Notes: generated by a model not told the origin, from the sequence alone. 64,000 nucleotides of DNA from Nodosilinea sp. FACHB-131 (GCF_014695395.1 NZ_JACJOF010000031.1:1-64000); one strand, 5' to 3'. Shown: positions 56,500-64,000, numbered from the stretch's first letter. Made by a program: numbers and translations.

Positions 56500-57042
56500 A
56501 TGAAAGCATCTCTTAAAGCCAACCTGCTCAAGCACTTCATCGCTAAAAAAGAAGAAGGCGGCTTCACCCTAATTGAACTGCTGGTTGTTATTATCATCAT
56601 CGGTATTCTGGCTGCGATCGCCCTGCCTTCTTTCCTCAACCAAGCTAACAAAGCTCGTCAGTCGGAAGCTAAAACCTACGTTGGTTCGATGAACCGTGGT
56701 CAGCAGGCTTACCGTCTAGAGAACCCCACCTTTGCTCCTGGTTTTGTGGAACTGGCCATTGGTATTCCTTCCAACACCACTTACTACAACTACACCATTG
56801 GCGCTAGTGGGCCTTTTGGCGCAACGGCTTTTGCTGACAGAGTTGATACCGCTCTGAAGAGCTACGTCGGTGCTGCTCAGCTAAACTCGGGTAGCGCAAC
56901 CACGGAAGCAACCACGATTGCACTCATTTGTGAATCGACTCAAGCTAACGTACCTGCTGCTGCCGGTGCGCTCACTAACTTCAGCACTACTGCGAGTCAG
57001 TCTGCTACTACTTGCACAACCGGTACTTGGAAGAAACTCTAG
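56500..57042 (+). CDS. Type IV pilin (PilA-like)
   Basis: 180 residues with a 21-residue basic leader ending EEGG and prepilin cleavage before Phe22 (FTLIELLVVIIIIGILAAIA), the classical N-methylation/processing site with Glu at +5. The C-terminal part has a Cys pair (CESTQ near 145 and CTTGTW near 175), the usual disulfide loop. It has an AAGGAG site before the ATG at 56500 and a strong terminator after it. It is the major or a minor pilin for motility or DNA uptake; which one is not shown. No assembly genes are in the window. Confidence 0.95.
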   Translation: MKASLKANLLKHFIAKKEEGGFTLIELLVVIIIIGILAAIALPSFLNQANKARQSEAKTYVGSMNRGQQAYRLENPTFAPGFVELAIGIPSNTTYYNYTIGASGPFGATAFADRVDTALKSYVGAAQLNSGSATTEATTIALICESTQANVPAAAGALTNFSTTASQSATTCTTGTWKKL

Positions 57043-57081
57043 GTTATTGATCAGTGCTTGACTTCTAGTTTCTAATAACAT

Positions 57082-57126
57082 TTGGGATCAGTTACTTATT
57101 CTTACGTAGCTGATCCCAAGTTTTTT
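57082..57126 (+). terminator. Rho-independent terminator of the pilin gene
   Basis: TTGGGATCAGTTAC (57082-57095) pairs with GTAGCTGATCCCAA (57106-57119), one G-U wobble, a 10-nt loop and then TTTTTT. Forty bp after the pilin stop. High-confidence intrinsic terminator. Confidence 0.92.
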
Positions 57127-57441
57127 AAAGAAGTTTGAGAAGCCGCCATCAGTTCGATGTTGAGAGTAGTAGAAGCTATACGTTTAGTGAAAAGGTTATC
57201 TAGCCAAGAATAGGTTCTACAATTTGTGCTCATCAGAATAGATGGAGAGCTTACAGCCATCTAAAAATCTTCTCAAAATACTTTGACTCTTGTAGCATTT
57301 ATCATTTCTTGCAAATCCATCCAAATTTTCTGTTTATGTAGTGGTTGTGGCAGTGAGGGAGAAAACTGAATGCGCACAACTTATCGATTGGCAAGAAAAG
57401 AAAACAGAGGCGATTGCTCAACCTAACCTGCTGAGCTGAAA
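57127..57441. other. AT-rich intergenic stretch between two terminators
   Basis: About 315 bp bounded by the pilin terminator and the bidirectional hairpin at 57442-57474. No protein-coding frame is convincing. Short inverted repeats are present (for example GATGG...CCATC around 57240-57260). A small RNA ending at the downstream hairpin is conceivable but I cannot place a promoter. Confidence 0.4.
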
Positions 57442-57474
57442 AAAACGCTGAACAAAATCTTTGTTCAGCGTTTT
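57442..57474. terminator. Bidirectional 15-bp hairpin terminator
   Basis: AAAACGCTGAACAAA, loop ATC, then its exact reverse complement TTTGTTCAGCGTTTT. The arms end in A/T runs on both sides, so it can terminate both strands. On the minus strand it lies just after the MoaD/ThiS-like gene. Confidence 0.85.
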
Positions 57475-57505
57475 CTGATCTAATAGCTAGTTTCCGGCTT
57501 TAACA

Positions 57506-57781
57506 TTAGCCCCCAGCTACGGCAGGGACAATGCTGACTTCATCGCCGTCATTAAGGGCAGTCTCTTTGCCGTCGAGAAAGCGAATGTCTTCGCTGTTAA
57601 CGTAAAAGTTAACAAAGCGACGCAGCTCACCAGAATCATCGCAAAGCCGGGCTTTGATACCGGGGCAGTTGCTCTCCAAATCATTCAGCAGATCTATGAT
57701 GTTGCCGCCACTGCATTCAAGGGCAGCCTGGTTGTTGGTGAATTTTTGCAGCGGAGTCGGAATTAGTACTTTAACAGCCAT
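57506..57781 (-). CDS. MoaD/ThiS-family sulfur-carrier protein
   Basis: 91 residues from the ATG at 57781 ([14 protein letters not shown]); a longer frame to 57847 is not supported. It has the beta-grasp fold pattern of MoaD/ThiS (VKVLIPTPL, an [16 protein letters not shown] helix, [28 protein letters not shown]) and ends in the required Gly-Gly, which would be adenylated and thiocarboxylated. It is downstream of thrC (121 bp) on the same strand and followed by a terminator, so the two are one operon. The partner enzyme is not certain: see finding. Confidence 0.9.
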   Translation of the reverse strand: MAVKVLIPTPLQKFTNNQAALECSGGNIIDLLNDLESNCPGIKARLCDDSGELRRFVNFYVNSEDIRFLDGKETALNDGDEVSIVPAVAGG

Positions 57782-57902
57782 GGTTTGAGTAAATGAATCG
57801 GGAAAGAAAATTGAGCATATTGCTAAGGTGTAAGGGTTAGGGTGCAAGGTTTAAGCCAGAAAATCAGCTCTTCGAACCCTGTACCACACCACACCTTAAA
57901 CC

Positions 57903-59207
57903 TTAAACCAGGACCTGCTGCCACTCCAGCCGGTCGAGGGTACGGGAGCGCTCTAGAGCACGCTCGAAGCTGTCGAGCTTAGGCTCAATGGTAAAGGGCT
58001 CACCAATATAACCCTGTACAGCTTCTTGGGTTTTAAGGCCGTTGCCGGTGATATAGACGACAGTAGACTCATCGGGATTAATTTTACCGGCTTCTACCAG
58101 CTTTTTGAGTACCGCAATGGTGGTGCCGCCAGCGGTCTCGGTAAAGATACCTTCGGTTTCGGCCAGCAGCTTCATCCCTTCAATGACTTCGGCGTCGGTT
58201 ACCGATTCGATATTGCCGTTGGTCTTACGAGCTATATCGAGAGCATAGATGCCGTCGGCGGGGTTGCCGATGGCAATGGACTTGGCAATCGTGTTGGGTT
58301 TTACCGGGGTGACAAAGTCGCGGCCCTCTTTAAAGGCTTGGGCAATGGGAGAGCAACCCTCGGCTTGGGCACCACTAAAGCGAACGGGCTTATCGTCGAC
58401 GAGACCAACTTTAACGAATTCTTGGAAGCCTTTGTAGATTTTGGTGAACAGTGACCCAGACGCCAAAGGCGCTACGATATGGTCGGGCAAACGCCAACCT
58501 AGTTGCTCAGCTACCTCGTAGCCCAATGTTTTAGACCCCTCAGAGTAGTAGGGGCGCAGGTTGATGTTGACGAAACCCCAACCCTGGGTGTTAGCCACTT
58601 CAGAGCACAGGCGATTGACCTGGTCGTAGTTGCCCTGCACGGCCATTACTGTGGGGTTGTAAATTAGGGTGCCGAGCACTTTGCCTGCTTCTAGGTCAGC
58701 AGGAATGAACACGCAGCAGTCAAGGCCAGCATGAGCTGCGATCGCAGCCGTAGAGTTCGCCAAGTTGCCCGTGCTGGCACAAGACACTGTAGTAAAACCC
58801 AGCTCCCGGGCTCGAGTCAGCGCTACCGACACTACTCGATCCTTAAAGCTAAGGGTGGGCATATTGACAGCGTCATTCTTTATATAGAGTTCTTTTAGCC
58901 CCAGCTGCCGTGCTAGTCGATTGGCACGCACTAGGGGAGTCATGCCAGTTCCCACATCAATCGGGTTGTCGGTGCTGACGGGTAAGAAGTCTTTGTAGCG
59001 CCAGATAGACAGCGGCCCAGCCTGAATGGTGCTGCGGGTAACCCGCCGACGAATCTCATCGTAGTCGTAAGCTACCTCTAGCGGGCCAAAGCATACGTCT
59101 TCGCATACGTGCTTGGCGCCTAGATCGTAGGTTTCACCACACTCTCGGCACTTCAACGCTGAAAAGGTAGGTTTGGCGGCGATAGCTTGCTCGATAGACT
59201 GCGTCAT
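57903..59207 (-). CDS. thrC: Threonine synthase
   Basis: 434 residues, PLP fold type II. The N-terminal zinc-ribbon-like segment holds Cys20, Cys23, Cys35 and Cys39 (KCRECGETYDL, VCEDVCFG), a cyanobacterial/plant-like trait. The PLP Lys is in LSFKDRVV, and GTGMTPLV, CASTGNLANS and GNPADGIY are also visible. It converts O-phosphohomoserine to threonine. The conserved downstream sulfur-carrier gene raises the question of a second role. Two short hairpins lie in its leader (59254-59318). Confidence 0.95.
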   Translation of the reverse strand: MTQSIEQAIAAKPTFSALKCRECGETYDLGAKHVCEDVCFGPLEVAYDYDEIRRRVTRSTIQAGPLSIWRYKDFLPVSTDNPIDVGTGMTPLVRANRLARQLGLKELYIKNDAVNMPTLSFKDRVVSVALTRARELGFTTVSCASTGNLANSTAAIAAHAGLDCCVFIPADLEAGKVLGTLIYNPTVMAVQGNYDQVNRLCSEVANTQGWGFVNINLRPYYSEGSKTLGYEVAEQLGWRLPDHIVAPLASGSLFTKIYKGFQEFVKVGLVDDKPVRFSGAQAEGCSPIAQAFKEGRDFVTPVKPNTIAKSIAIGNPADGIYALDIARKTNGNIESVTDAEVIEGMKLLAETEGIFTETAGGTTIAVLKKLVEAGKINPDESTVVYITGNGLKTQEAVQGYIGEPFTIEPKLDSFERALERSRTLDRLEWQQVLV

Positions 59208-59253
59208 GGCGTTTTCTCTGAGATTCCTGAGGAGCGGTTATTGACTTCGCTAA

Positions 59254-59318
59254 GTTACTCAGAACGTAACACCGGAAACAATATTTGGTCAAATGTACCC
59301 GACCAAAAAAGTCGGGTA
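59254..59318 (-). promoter_or_regulatory. Two small hairpins in the thrC leader
   Basis: GTTAC-N7-GTAAC at 59254-59270 and TACCCGAC-N7-GTCGGGTA at 59296-59318, 45-110 bp upstream of the thrC start. They are candidates for operator or attenuator elements. I recognise no riboswitch class and no leader peptide. Confidence 0.35.
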
Positions 59319-59484
59319 TAGGCAAGACTTTTGCGCCAGTAGGTGCTCGTTCCTAACTAAGCGCGACCAGCCCAGTTGTCCTGAGTTTGCTACTGCTCTC
59401 GGTCTCGCGGGCGGGTGTTCAGACCATCAACAACTACTCTGTAGCTACCTCAAAGGCTCTAAAATCGGCTTTCAGCGCAATAAA

Positions 59485-59498
59485 GTAACTTGCTATAC
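59485..59498 (+). promoter_or_regulatory. NtcA-binding site (GTA-N8-TAC) of the ntcA promoter
   Basis: GTAACTTGCTATAC at 59485-59498 is a perfect GTAN8TAC. A -10-like TTAAGT lies at 59522-59527, placing the site about 41-42 bp before a transcription start near 59533, the class II activator arrangement. The gene 190 bp downstream is ntcA itself, so this predicts autoregulation with 2-oxoglutarate as signal. Confidence 0.82.
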
Positions 59499-59691
59499 AA
59501 ACGCTTGCCTTGCAGTTGAGGTTAAGTGATCTAAAGTCATGGAACGTTTGCATTGGTTGGTGTGCCAGACCAGTCAGACTGCTTTATGCTTTATGCCCAA
59601 AGGTGGTCTGCGCTGCGGGTTTGGCTATCGTAACGATGGCAAAACAGTAATTCAGTGCAGATGCTCTCTGTGATGCTCTTAGCAGAACGTT

Positions 59692-60363
59692 ATGGTAGTG
59701 ACTCAAGATAAGCCCCTTGCCAATGTTTTTCGTCAGCTGTCTGGAGGAGCGTTTCCCCCTGTAGTCGAATCCTATGAGCGGGGGAAAACAATCTTTTTCC
59801 CTGGAGACCCGGCCGAACGGGTGTATTTTCTGCTGAAAGGGGCGGTTAAGCTGTCGCGGGTGTACGAGGCTGGAGAAGAAATCACAGTTGCCTTGCTGCG
59901 CGAAAATAGTGTGTTTGGAGTCTTGTCGCTAATTACGGGCAATCGTTCCGATCGCTTTTATCACTCTGTAGCCTTTACCCCAGTAGAGCTACTGTCGGTT
60001 CCAATCGAGCAGGTTGAGCAGGCGCTGGAAGACAATCCTGAACTGGCCTTGCTGATGTTGAGAGGGTTGTCCTCTCGCATCTTGCAAACTGAAATGATGA
60101 TTGAAACTTTGGCCCATCGAGACATGGGCTCGCGCTTAGTAAGTTTCCTACTCATTCTCTGCCGCGATTTTGGAGTACCTAGTCAGGATGGCATCACTAT
60201 TGACCTGAAATTGTCTCATCAAGCCATTGCTGAGGCCATTGGCTCCACTCGGGTGACTGTGACTCGTCTGCTAGGAGATTTGCGCCAGGAAGGCATGATC
60301 TCTATTTATAAAAAGAAGATTACTGTGCATGATCCGGTCAATCTGAGTCAGCAATTTACTTAG
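59692..60363 (+). CDS. ntcA: Global nitrogen regulator NtcA
   Basis: 223 residues of the CRP/FNR family. The cupin-like N-terminal domain (about 25-125) has [20 protein letters not shown], the central helix [18 protein letters not shown] follows, and the C-terminal HTH is [21 protein letters not shown]. The tail [17 protein letters not shown] is characteristic of NtcA. It activates nitrogen-assimilation genes when 2-oxoglutarate is high. It has a canonical GTAN8TAC site upstream and is followed 117 bp later by DUF3084, an arrangement seen in other cyanobacteria. Confidence 0.97.
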   Translation: MVVTQDKPLANVFRQLSGGAFPPVVESYERGKTIFFPGDPAERVYFLLKGAVKLSRVYEAGEEITVALLRENSVFGVLSLITGNRSDRFYHSVAFTPVELLSVPIEQVEQALEDNPELALLMLRGLSSRILQTEMMIETLAHRDMGSRLVSFLLILCRDFGVPSQDGITIDLKLSHQAIAEAIGSTRVTVTRLLGDLRQEGMISIYKKKITVHDPVNLSQQFT

Positions 60364-60480
60364 TTTGGGTTTGGCTAGGTGTGGTGGTTCTAGTAGCCAA
60401 ACCAGCTATCGACAGTATTGGGGCGTACGAGGCCTCAACCCATGCAGTAGAGTAAGTGCAAACTCCCCTGTGGCTGGTGC

Positions 60481-61884
60481 ATGGTTTCTGGTTACGTATT
60501 GATTTTGGCGGTCTTAATTCTGGGGGGCTTCATTGCTACCCTTGGCGATCGCGTTGGCACGCGGGTGGGCAAAGCACGTCTGAGCTTGTTCAATCTACGC
60601 CCCCGCCAGACGGCTACTTTAGTCAGCATTGCCACAGGTAGCGTTATTTCAGCCTCTACGCTGGCCCTGCTGTTTGGAGTAAGCAGTCAGCTGCGCACCG
60701 GGGTGTTTGAGTTGGGTAAAATTCAGGCTGATCTAGCCAACGCCGAGGCTGATCTAGCCCAGGCTCAATCGACCCAAGAGAGCGTAGAAACCGATTTGGA
60801 GTCGGCCACTGACGAACGGCAGCGGGCGCTAGCTCGGCTCCAGGAAATTAACCAATCGCTCAACCAGGCAGTGGCTCAGCAGGAAGCGACTGAGGGTCAA
60901 CTACGCCAAACTCTGGGCCAGTTAGATGCGGTATCCCAGCAGGCTGCCGCGCTGCGCCAATCGACGGATGCCCTGCGGGTTCAACGTGATAATTTGCTGG
61001 CGCAGCAGGCCACCATTGGCAAACAGATTGCCGATCGCGATCGGGCAATCGCCAAATTAGATGAGGAGATTGCCGATCGCGATCGGGCGATCGCCCAGCG
61101 AGAACAGCGTTTGACTAGTTTAGAGGCCGAGCAAGACTTTTTGGAGCAGCAGGTAGCTGTTCTGCAAACGCAGTATCAAGGCTTGTTTCGGGGCAACATT
61201 GCTCTCAACCGCAACCAGGAGATTTTAGTCGGTCAAGGGCGTGCCGAAAATCGAGAGCAAGCAGAGGAGTTTGTCACAGGCTTTTTACTTGAGGCCAACC
61301 GCCTGGTGTCTCGGGCGATTGCCCCTGGGGCTTTGGTTGACCAGCAAATTTTATTAATTGGCAATCGTGAGGTCGAGGCGCTGATTGATCGTCTGTCTAC
61401 GGGTGAAGACTACGTGGTGCGCCTGCTGTCTGCAGCTAACTACATTACGGGTGAGCCCTGCGTGGTGCAGCAGGGTGAACCCTGTGTGCAAGTCTTTATC
61501 GATGCCACTCCCAATCAGCAGGTCTATGCTCTAGGCGAGCGATTGGCCACAGTTACGCTAGACCCGCCGCCCCTAGGCGATCGCCAACTAGTTGAGCGGC
61601 TCAACCTTCTGCTGGCCGCTGCCCAATTTCGTGCCCGACAGGACGGTGTCGTCAGCGACACGCTACAAGTAGCCGATAATCGGCCCGAAACAGTACTCAA
61701 CTTCTTAGAGACTGTTCAGCAATCGGGGCAGGCCGTTGACCTTCAGGCTATTGCTGCCACTGATATCTTCACGGCAGGGCCGGTTCAAATTCATCTGGCA
61801 GCAGTGCGCAACGGGCGCATTTTATTTCAAACGAATGGATTCAATAATCCCTTGGACGATGGCCCTAATTTGCAAAGCGAATAG
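60481..61884 (+). CDS. DUF3084 membrane-anchored coiled-coil protein
   Basis: 467 residues. One N-terminal membrane helix (about 3-22, GYVLILAVLILGGFIATLG), a second hydrophobic stretch near 45-65 (ATGSVISASTLALLFG), then a long coiled coil (about 75-250) and a soluble C-terminal domain (about 260-450). A 14-residue repeat (IADRDRAIA...) occurs twice near 183-205, encoded by HIP1-rich DNA. The DUF3084 gene next to ntcA is a conserved cyanobacterial neighbourhood; function unknown, perhaps envelope-related. Confidence 0.85.
   Translation: MVSGYVLILAVLILGGFIATLGDRVGTRVGKARLSLFNLRPRQTATLVSIATGSVISASTLALLFGVSSQLRTGVFELGKIQADLANAEADLAQAQSTQESVETDLESATDERQRALARLQEINQSLNQAVAQQEATEGQLRQTLGQLDAVSQQAAALRQSTDALRVQRDNLLAQQATIGKQIADRDRAIAKLDEEIADRDRAIAQREQRLTSLEAEQDFLEQQVAVLQTQYQGLFRGNIALNRNQEILVGQGRAENREQAEEFVTGFLLEANRLVSRAIAPGALVDQQILLIGNREVEALIDRLSTGEDYVVRLLSAANYITGEPCVVQQGEPCVQVFIDATPNQQVYALGERLATVTLDPPPLGDRQLVERLNLLLAAAQFRARQDGVVSDTLQVADNRPETVLNFLETVQQSGQAVDLQAIAATDIFTAGPVQIHLAAVRNGRILFQTNGFNNPLDDGPNLQSE
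61027..61095 (+). repeat. Two 27-bp HIP1-rich direct repeats inside the DUF3084 gene
   Basis: Copies start at 61027 and 61069 (42 bp apart, 14 codons) and differ at one base. Each encodes IADRDRAIA and contains nested CGATCG motifs. The repeat is in frame and lengthens the coiled coil by a whole number of residues. Confidence 0.7.
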
Positions 61885-62127
61885 CCTTGAAGCACTTCAT
61901 CTTAGGAAAAAGCAAGTGAAAAGGATCCATGTCAAATTATCCTTGGTGGCGAATATTTAATAATGTCTAAAAAAATTTGCAGATAGTTACCATCTGCCCC
62001 TACTTCGATACTGTGGGGATCACCTGTGCTTAGAATTAACCTACAAATCTGTCGGCTGCTAATAGGTTGCTTTTAACTCTGGCTTGTCCTAGGGCAGGCA
62101 AACTTTAAATACACCTGGAGCGATCCC

Positions 62128-62517
62128 ATGAAATTTGAGGATATTTATCAGTTCTTCGAGGATCCACCGCCAATCTACCTGAATAAAGAGCTTGCCGTTT
62201 GCTACGTGTTGTCGGTATTGCTCCAGCAAGACTCCTACGGCACCGAATTGATCCAGCGGTTAACCCACCAGTATCCCCACTATCGTCTGTCAGATACGGT
62301 GCTTTACGGAGCACTCAAGTTTTTGGAGGACGAAAATGCTATTGACGGATACTGGAAAAAGGTAGAAGGCCGGGGTCGTCCTCGCCGCATGTACCGTCTT
62401 AACCCTGACTGGCGGCTTCAGGCCGAGGAACTGGCCGAATTTTGGAAAACCTACATGGGTGACCCAATCCGACCAGCCTGTGCCCAAAGCCCAGTCTACT
62501 CTGCGCCGCATCGATGA
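62128..62517 (+). CDS. PadR-family transcriptional regulator
   Basis: 129 residues. The winged helix-turn-helix of the PadR type is visible (ELAVCYVLSVLLQQDSYGTELIQRLTHQ, DTVLYGALKFLEDENAIDGYWKKVEGRGRPRRMYRL), with a short C-terminal helix. It lacks the long C-terminal dimerisation domain of classic PadR, so it is a PadR-s1-like short form. Its effector and targets are unknown. It lies between DUF3084 and the CCB gene on the same strand. Confidence 0.9.
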   Translation: MKFEDIYQFFEDPPPIYLNKELAVCYVLSVLLQQDSYGTELIQRLTHQYPHYRLSDTVLYGALKFLEDENAIDGYWKKVEGRGRPRRMYRLNPDWRLQAEELAEFWKTYMGDPIRPACAQSPVYSAPHR

Positions 62518-62589
62518 ATCAGGGGTGCAAGGCCTACCTGAATGATGCAACATTCCGTACCCTAGAGAAGTAGCTTTGCATGGTCCGGC

Positions 62590-63120
62590 GTGACTGACAC
62601 TGTTCTCTATTCGACTCTATTTCTAACCCTGCTAATGATAGTGGGGTTAGTTTTTTTTATTCGTGCTTCTACCAAAGACCGCATCGAAACCCTAACCCTA
62701 ACGCGTCCCGTTGAGCCACTAACGTTACTGCAAAACCTGACGACCTACTTTGAGGCGCGGGCCTATGCCGTTATCGCGGCCGAAGCAGAGTCTCAGCGCA
62801 TTACCTTACAGGGGAGAGTACGTCCGAGCCTATTTCTGGCCGGATTCTTAACTCTGCTTGCTGCTGTGGGTGCCCTCTGTTTTGCCTTGGTACTGGCCAA
62901 TCTATGGCCAGCCTATGGCGCTACCTTTTTGGGCCTGCTAGTGTTAAGCCCGCTAGCAGGCTGGTTCTACTGGCGTGGTGCCGATCGCGATGAGAAGATT
63001 TGCCTAGAAGTTTGGCCCAACGCTACGGCCAATGATCTATCAGAGGGGACGCTTGCTAAGGTTTTGGTCACTGCCCACCGCGATGAGCTGATTGCCCTAG
63101 AGCAAGGTTTTGACCGCTGA
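62590..63120 (+). CDS. Cofactor assembly of complex C subunit B (CCB) homologue
   Basis: 176 residues from a GTG at 62590. Membrane helices at about 5-24 (TLFLTLLMIVGLVFFIRAS) and two near 80-130 (FLAGFLTLLAAVGALCFALVL, LGLLVLSPLAGWFYW) frame two short soluble segments, as in CCB2/CCB4-type proteins that help attach heme ci to cytochrome b6 in the b6f complex. The name is from memory of the family. It is followed by a clear terminator. It may be co-transcribed with the PadR gene. Confidence 0.8.
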   Translation: MTDTVLYSTLFLTLLMIVGLVFFIRASTKDRIETLTLTRPVEPLTLLQNLTTYFEARAYAVIAAEAESQRITLQGRVRPSLFLAGFLTLLAAVGALCFALVLANLWPAYGATFLGLLVLSPLAGWFYWRGADRDEKICLEVWPNATANDLSEGTLAKVLVTAHRDELIALEQGFDR

Positions 63121-63126
63121 AGCAAA

Positions 63127-63154
63127 AAAAAGCTAGCCCTGAGGCTAGCTTTTT
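63127..63154. terminator. Bidirectional terminator after the CCB gene
   Basis: AAAAAGCTAGCC, a 4-nt loop (CTGA), GGCTAGCTTTTT. It starts about 6 bp beyond the CCB stop and serves the convergent DUF3155 gene too. The T-run and stem make this high confidence. Confidence 0.88.
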
Positions 63155-63218
63155 CTATGTAGAGGGTGACTTTGATGGCGGCATCGTTAGAGCAGACGTC
63201 CGCTATCAAACCCTTACC

Positions 63219-63548
63219 TTAGTGAGTCAAGGTCTCTAAAACTGAGGCATTCTCTTCATCATCTTCTTCGCCGAGCAGCACCCGCAGACTGGGGAAGAGA
63301 AAATGATTCTCTTCTACATACTGGGCACCAAACAGACCCTTCTCGGCCCAAAAGTACCGGTCGGTGGTGTGCTCGTTCCGCTTAACCAGCAGCAGGGCTG
63401 GGGGGGCAATGCCCTCGGAATGAATAAAATTCCGAGCTGCGGTTACGGGTTTTTCGTTGCCGCTCTCAATACTATACTGAGGAACAGCTTCTAAAATGCG
63501 ACGGCCTTCTAAGCGACGACGACTCTTACGCTTGCGTCTCCTTGCCAA
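63219..63548 (-). CDS. DUF3155 family protein
   Basis: 109 residues starting at TTG 63548 with GGGAGG upstream. It opens with a very basic stretch MARRRKRKSRRR, and NFIHSEGIAPPALLLVKRNEH and AEKGLFGAQYVEENHFLFPSL follow, matching my recollection of DUF3155, a small cyanobacterial family of unknown function. The basic N-terminus suggests nucleic-acid or ribosome contact. Confidence 0.85.
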   Translation of the reverse strand: MARRRKRKSRRRLEGRRILEAVPQYSIESGNEKPVTAARNFIHSEGIAPPALLLVKRNEHTTDRYFWAEKGLFGAQYVEENHFLFPSLRVLLGEEDDEENASVLETLTH

Positions 63549-63791
63549 GTTGCCTACCTCCCTCTCAGTGGATATTTGGATGTAGTTTCGGTTACAAAAT
63601 TTGTTAACCAGGCCAAGTATATAGGCTCAAAATAAGAATTTCAACTTCTCTTAAAAATTAGCTCAAAACCTCCGAACGCCAAGAGCTATAAAGGATACAA
63701 GGGTGTCTGAGGAGATCGGAGCTGAACAGAATTGTTAAAAAATTGACAAAACTTTAATTTTTCTTCCGTCAAACTCTTATGTTGCGCTGCC

Positions 63792-64000
63792 ATGATTGGC
63801 TCTCCCAGTTCTGAATTTATCACTCTGTGCCAGTCCCAAGTGCTCCTGCTGACCCAGGCGTTAGGGGCTGCTTCCACGGTGGTGTACCTAGTTGAAGCCA
63901 CCGTTGAGACGATAAATCCCACCCTGATACCGCTGGTGGCTTATCCGGAAACCGCCAATTTATGGCATGACCTACGGGAGGGACTAGCGGCAGTATTCAA
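63792..64000 (+). CDS. N-terminus of a sensor (probably GAF) protein, cut by window edge
   Basis: From the ATG at 63792 the frame stays open to the last base (69 codons). It begins MIGSPSSEFITLCQSQVLLL and continues with a beta-alpha pattern (VVYLVEATVETINPTLIPLVAYPET) like the GAF domains of cyanobacterial histidine kinases. The kinase part, if any, lies to the right. Assignment as a sensor kinase is a guess from the opening only. Confidence 0.5.
   Translation, partial: MIGSPSSEFITLCQSQVLLLTQALGAASTVVYLVEATVETINPTLIPLVAYPETANLWHDLREGLAAVF

Noticed and set aside
59293-59529. 78-codon plus-strand frame in the thrC-ntcA gap
   Set aside because: It overlaps the NtcA site and hairpins and has no protein-like features.

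Overview
The window is chromosomal DNA of a cyanobacterium, most likely a filamentous one. Chlorophyll synthesis (chlD), the nitrogen regulator ntcA beside DUF3084, a cytochrome b6 heme-attachment factor (CCB type), DUF3146 and DUF3155 proteins, a class II Calvin-cycle aldolase and very frequent GCGATCGC (HIP1) octamers all point to cyanobacteria. A fraC-fraD-fraE operon, known from septal-junction and filament-integrity work in Nostoc, argues for multicellularity. Nothing here proves heterocysts. A Leptolyngbya/Nodosilinea-like organism is my inference, not something the sequence shows.

Layout. 0-7 kb: the edge of an IS630-type transposase, a GNAT acetyltransferase, a tiny NrtS-like nitrate/nitrite transporter, and a translationally coupled signalling pair on the minus strand (Cache-HAMP hybrid histidine kinase, then REC-PAS-PAS-GGDEF-EAL). 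7-12.7 kb: a decayed accessory stretch, with an AraC regulator fragment and a broken SDR gene fused by a deletion, an intact zinc alcohol dehydrogenase, a second SDR, and small membrane or unknown proteins. 12.7-15.4 kb: MITE-like repeats abutting the fraE stop codon, then fraE-fraD-fraC. 15.5-23.4 kb: a tandem CobO/BtuR-like ATPase, a PRC-barrel protein, an NADH-dehydrogenase-like/SelD fusion, a gamma-glutamylcyclotransferase-like protein, an internally duplicated unknown protein, and chlD.

23.5-34.8 kb: a class III nucleotide cyclase with three novel-looking helical repeats followed by a pentapeptide-repeat protein, a second PRC-barrel protein, smc, the YqgF/RuvX nuclease, DUF3146, NAD kinase and a GT2 glycosyltransferase. 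34.9-44.9 kb: a giant polytopic membrane protein, an inositol-monophosphatase-like enzyme, cbbA with a clear terminator, tRNA-Lys(UUU), hemB, palindromic repeats, an AT-rich orphan gene and surE. 44.9-53.7 kb: an EEP-fold hydrolase, an ABC ATPase plus PhnD-like lipoprotein that resembles the putative selenate uptake family, a tail-anchored TPR protein, a Uma2 nuclease, bifunctional PutA, a cyclophilin and a single-pass protein of unknown function.

53.8-64 kb: an O-antigen-ligase/TPR protein directly upstream of a type IV pilin gene; a thrC to MoaD/ThiS-like sulfur-carrier operon; ntcA with a perfect GTAN8TAC site upstream; DUF3084; a PadR regulator; the CCB protein; DUF3155; and the N-terminus of a sensor protein that runs off the right edge.

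The most interesting leads are the pilin/ligase pair, the threonine-synthase/sulfur-carrier pair, the repeat-bearing cyclase, the possible selenium link between SelD and the PhnD-like lipoprotein, and the deletion scar that fused two divergent genes. I found no CRISPR array, rRNA or complete prophage. Family assignments come from reading the protein sequences and from memory of the families; no search was run.
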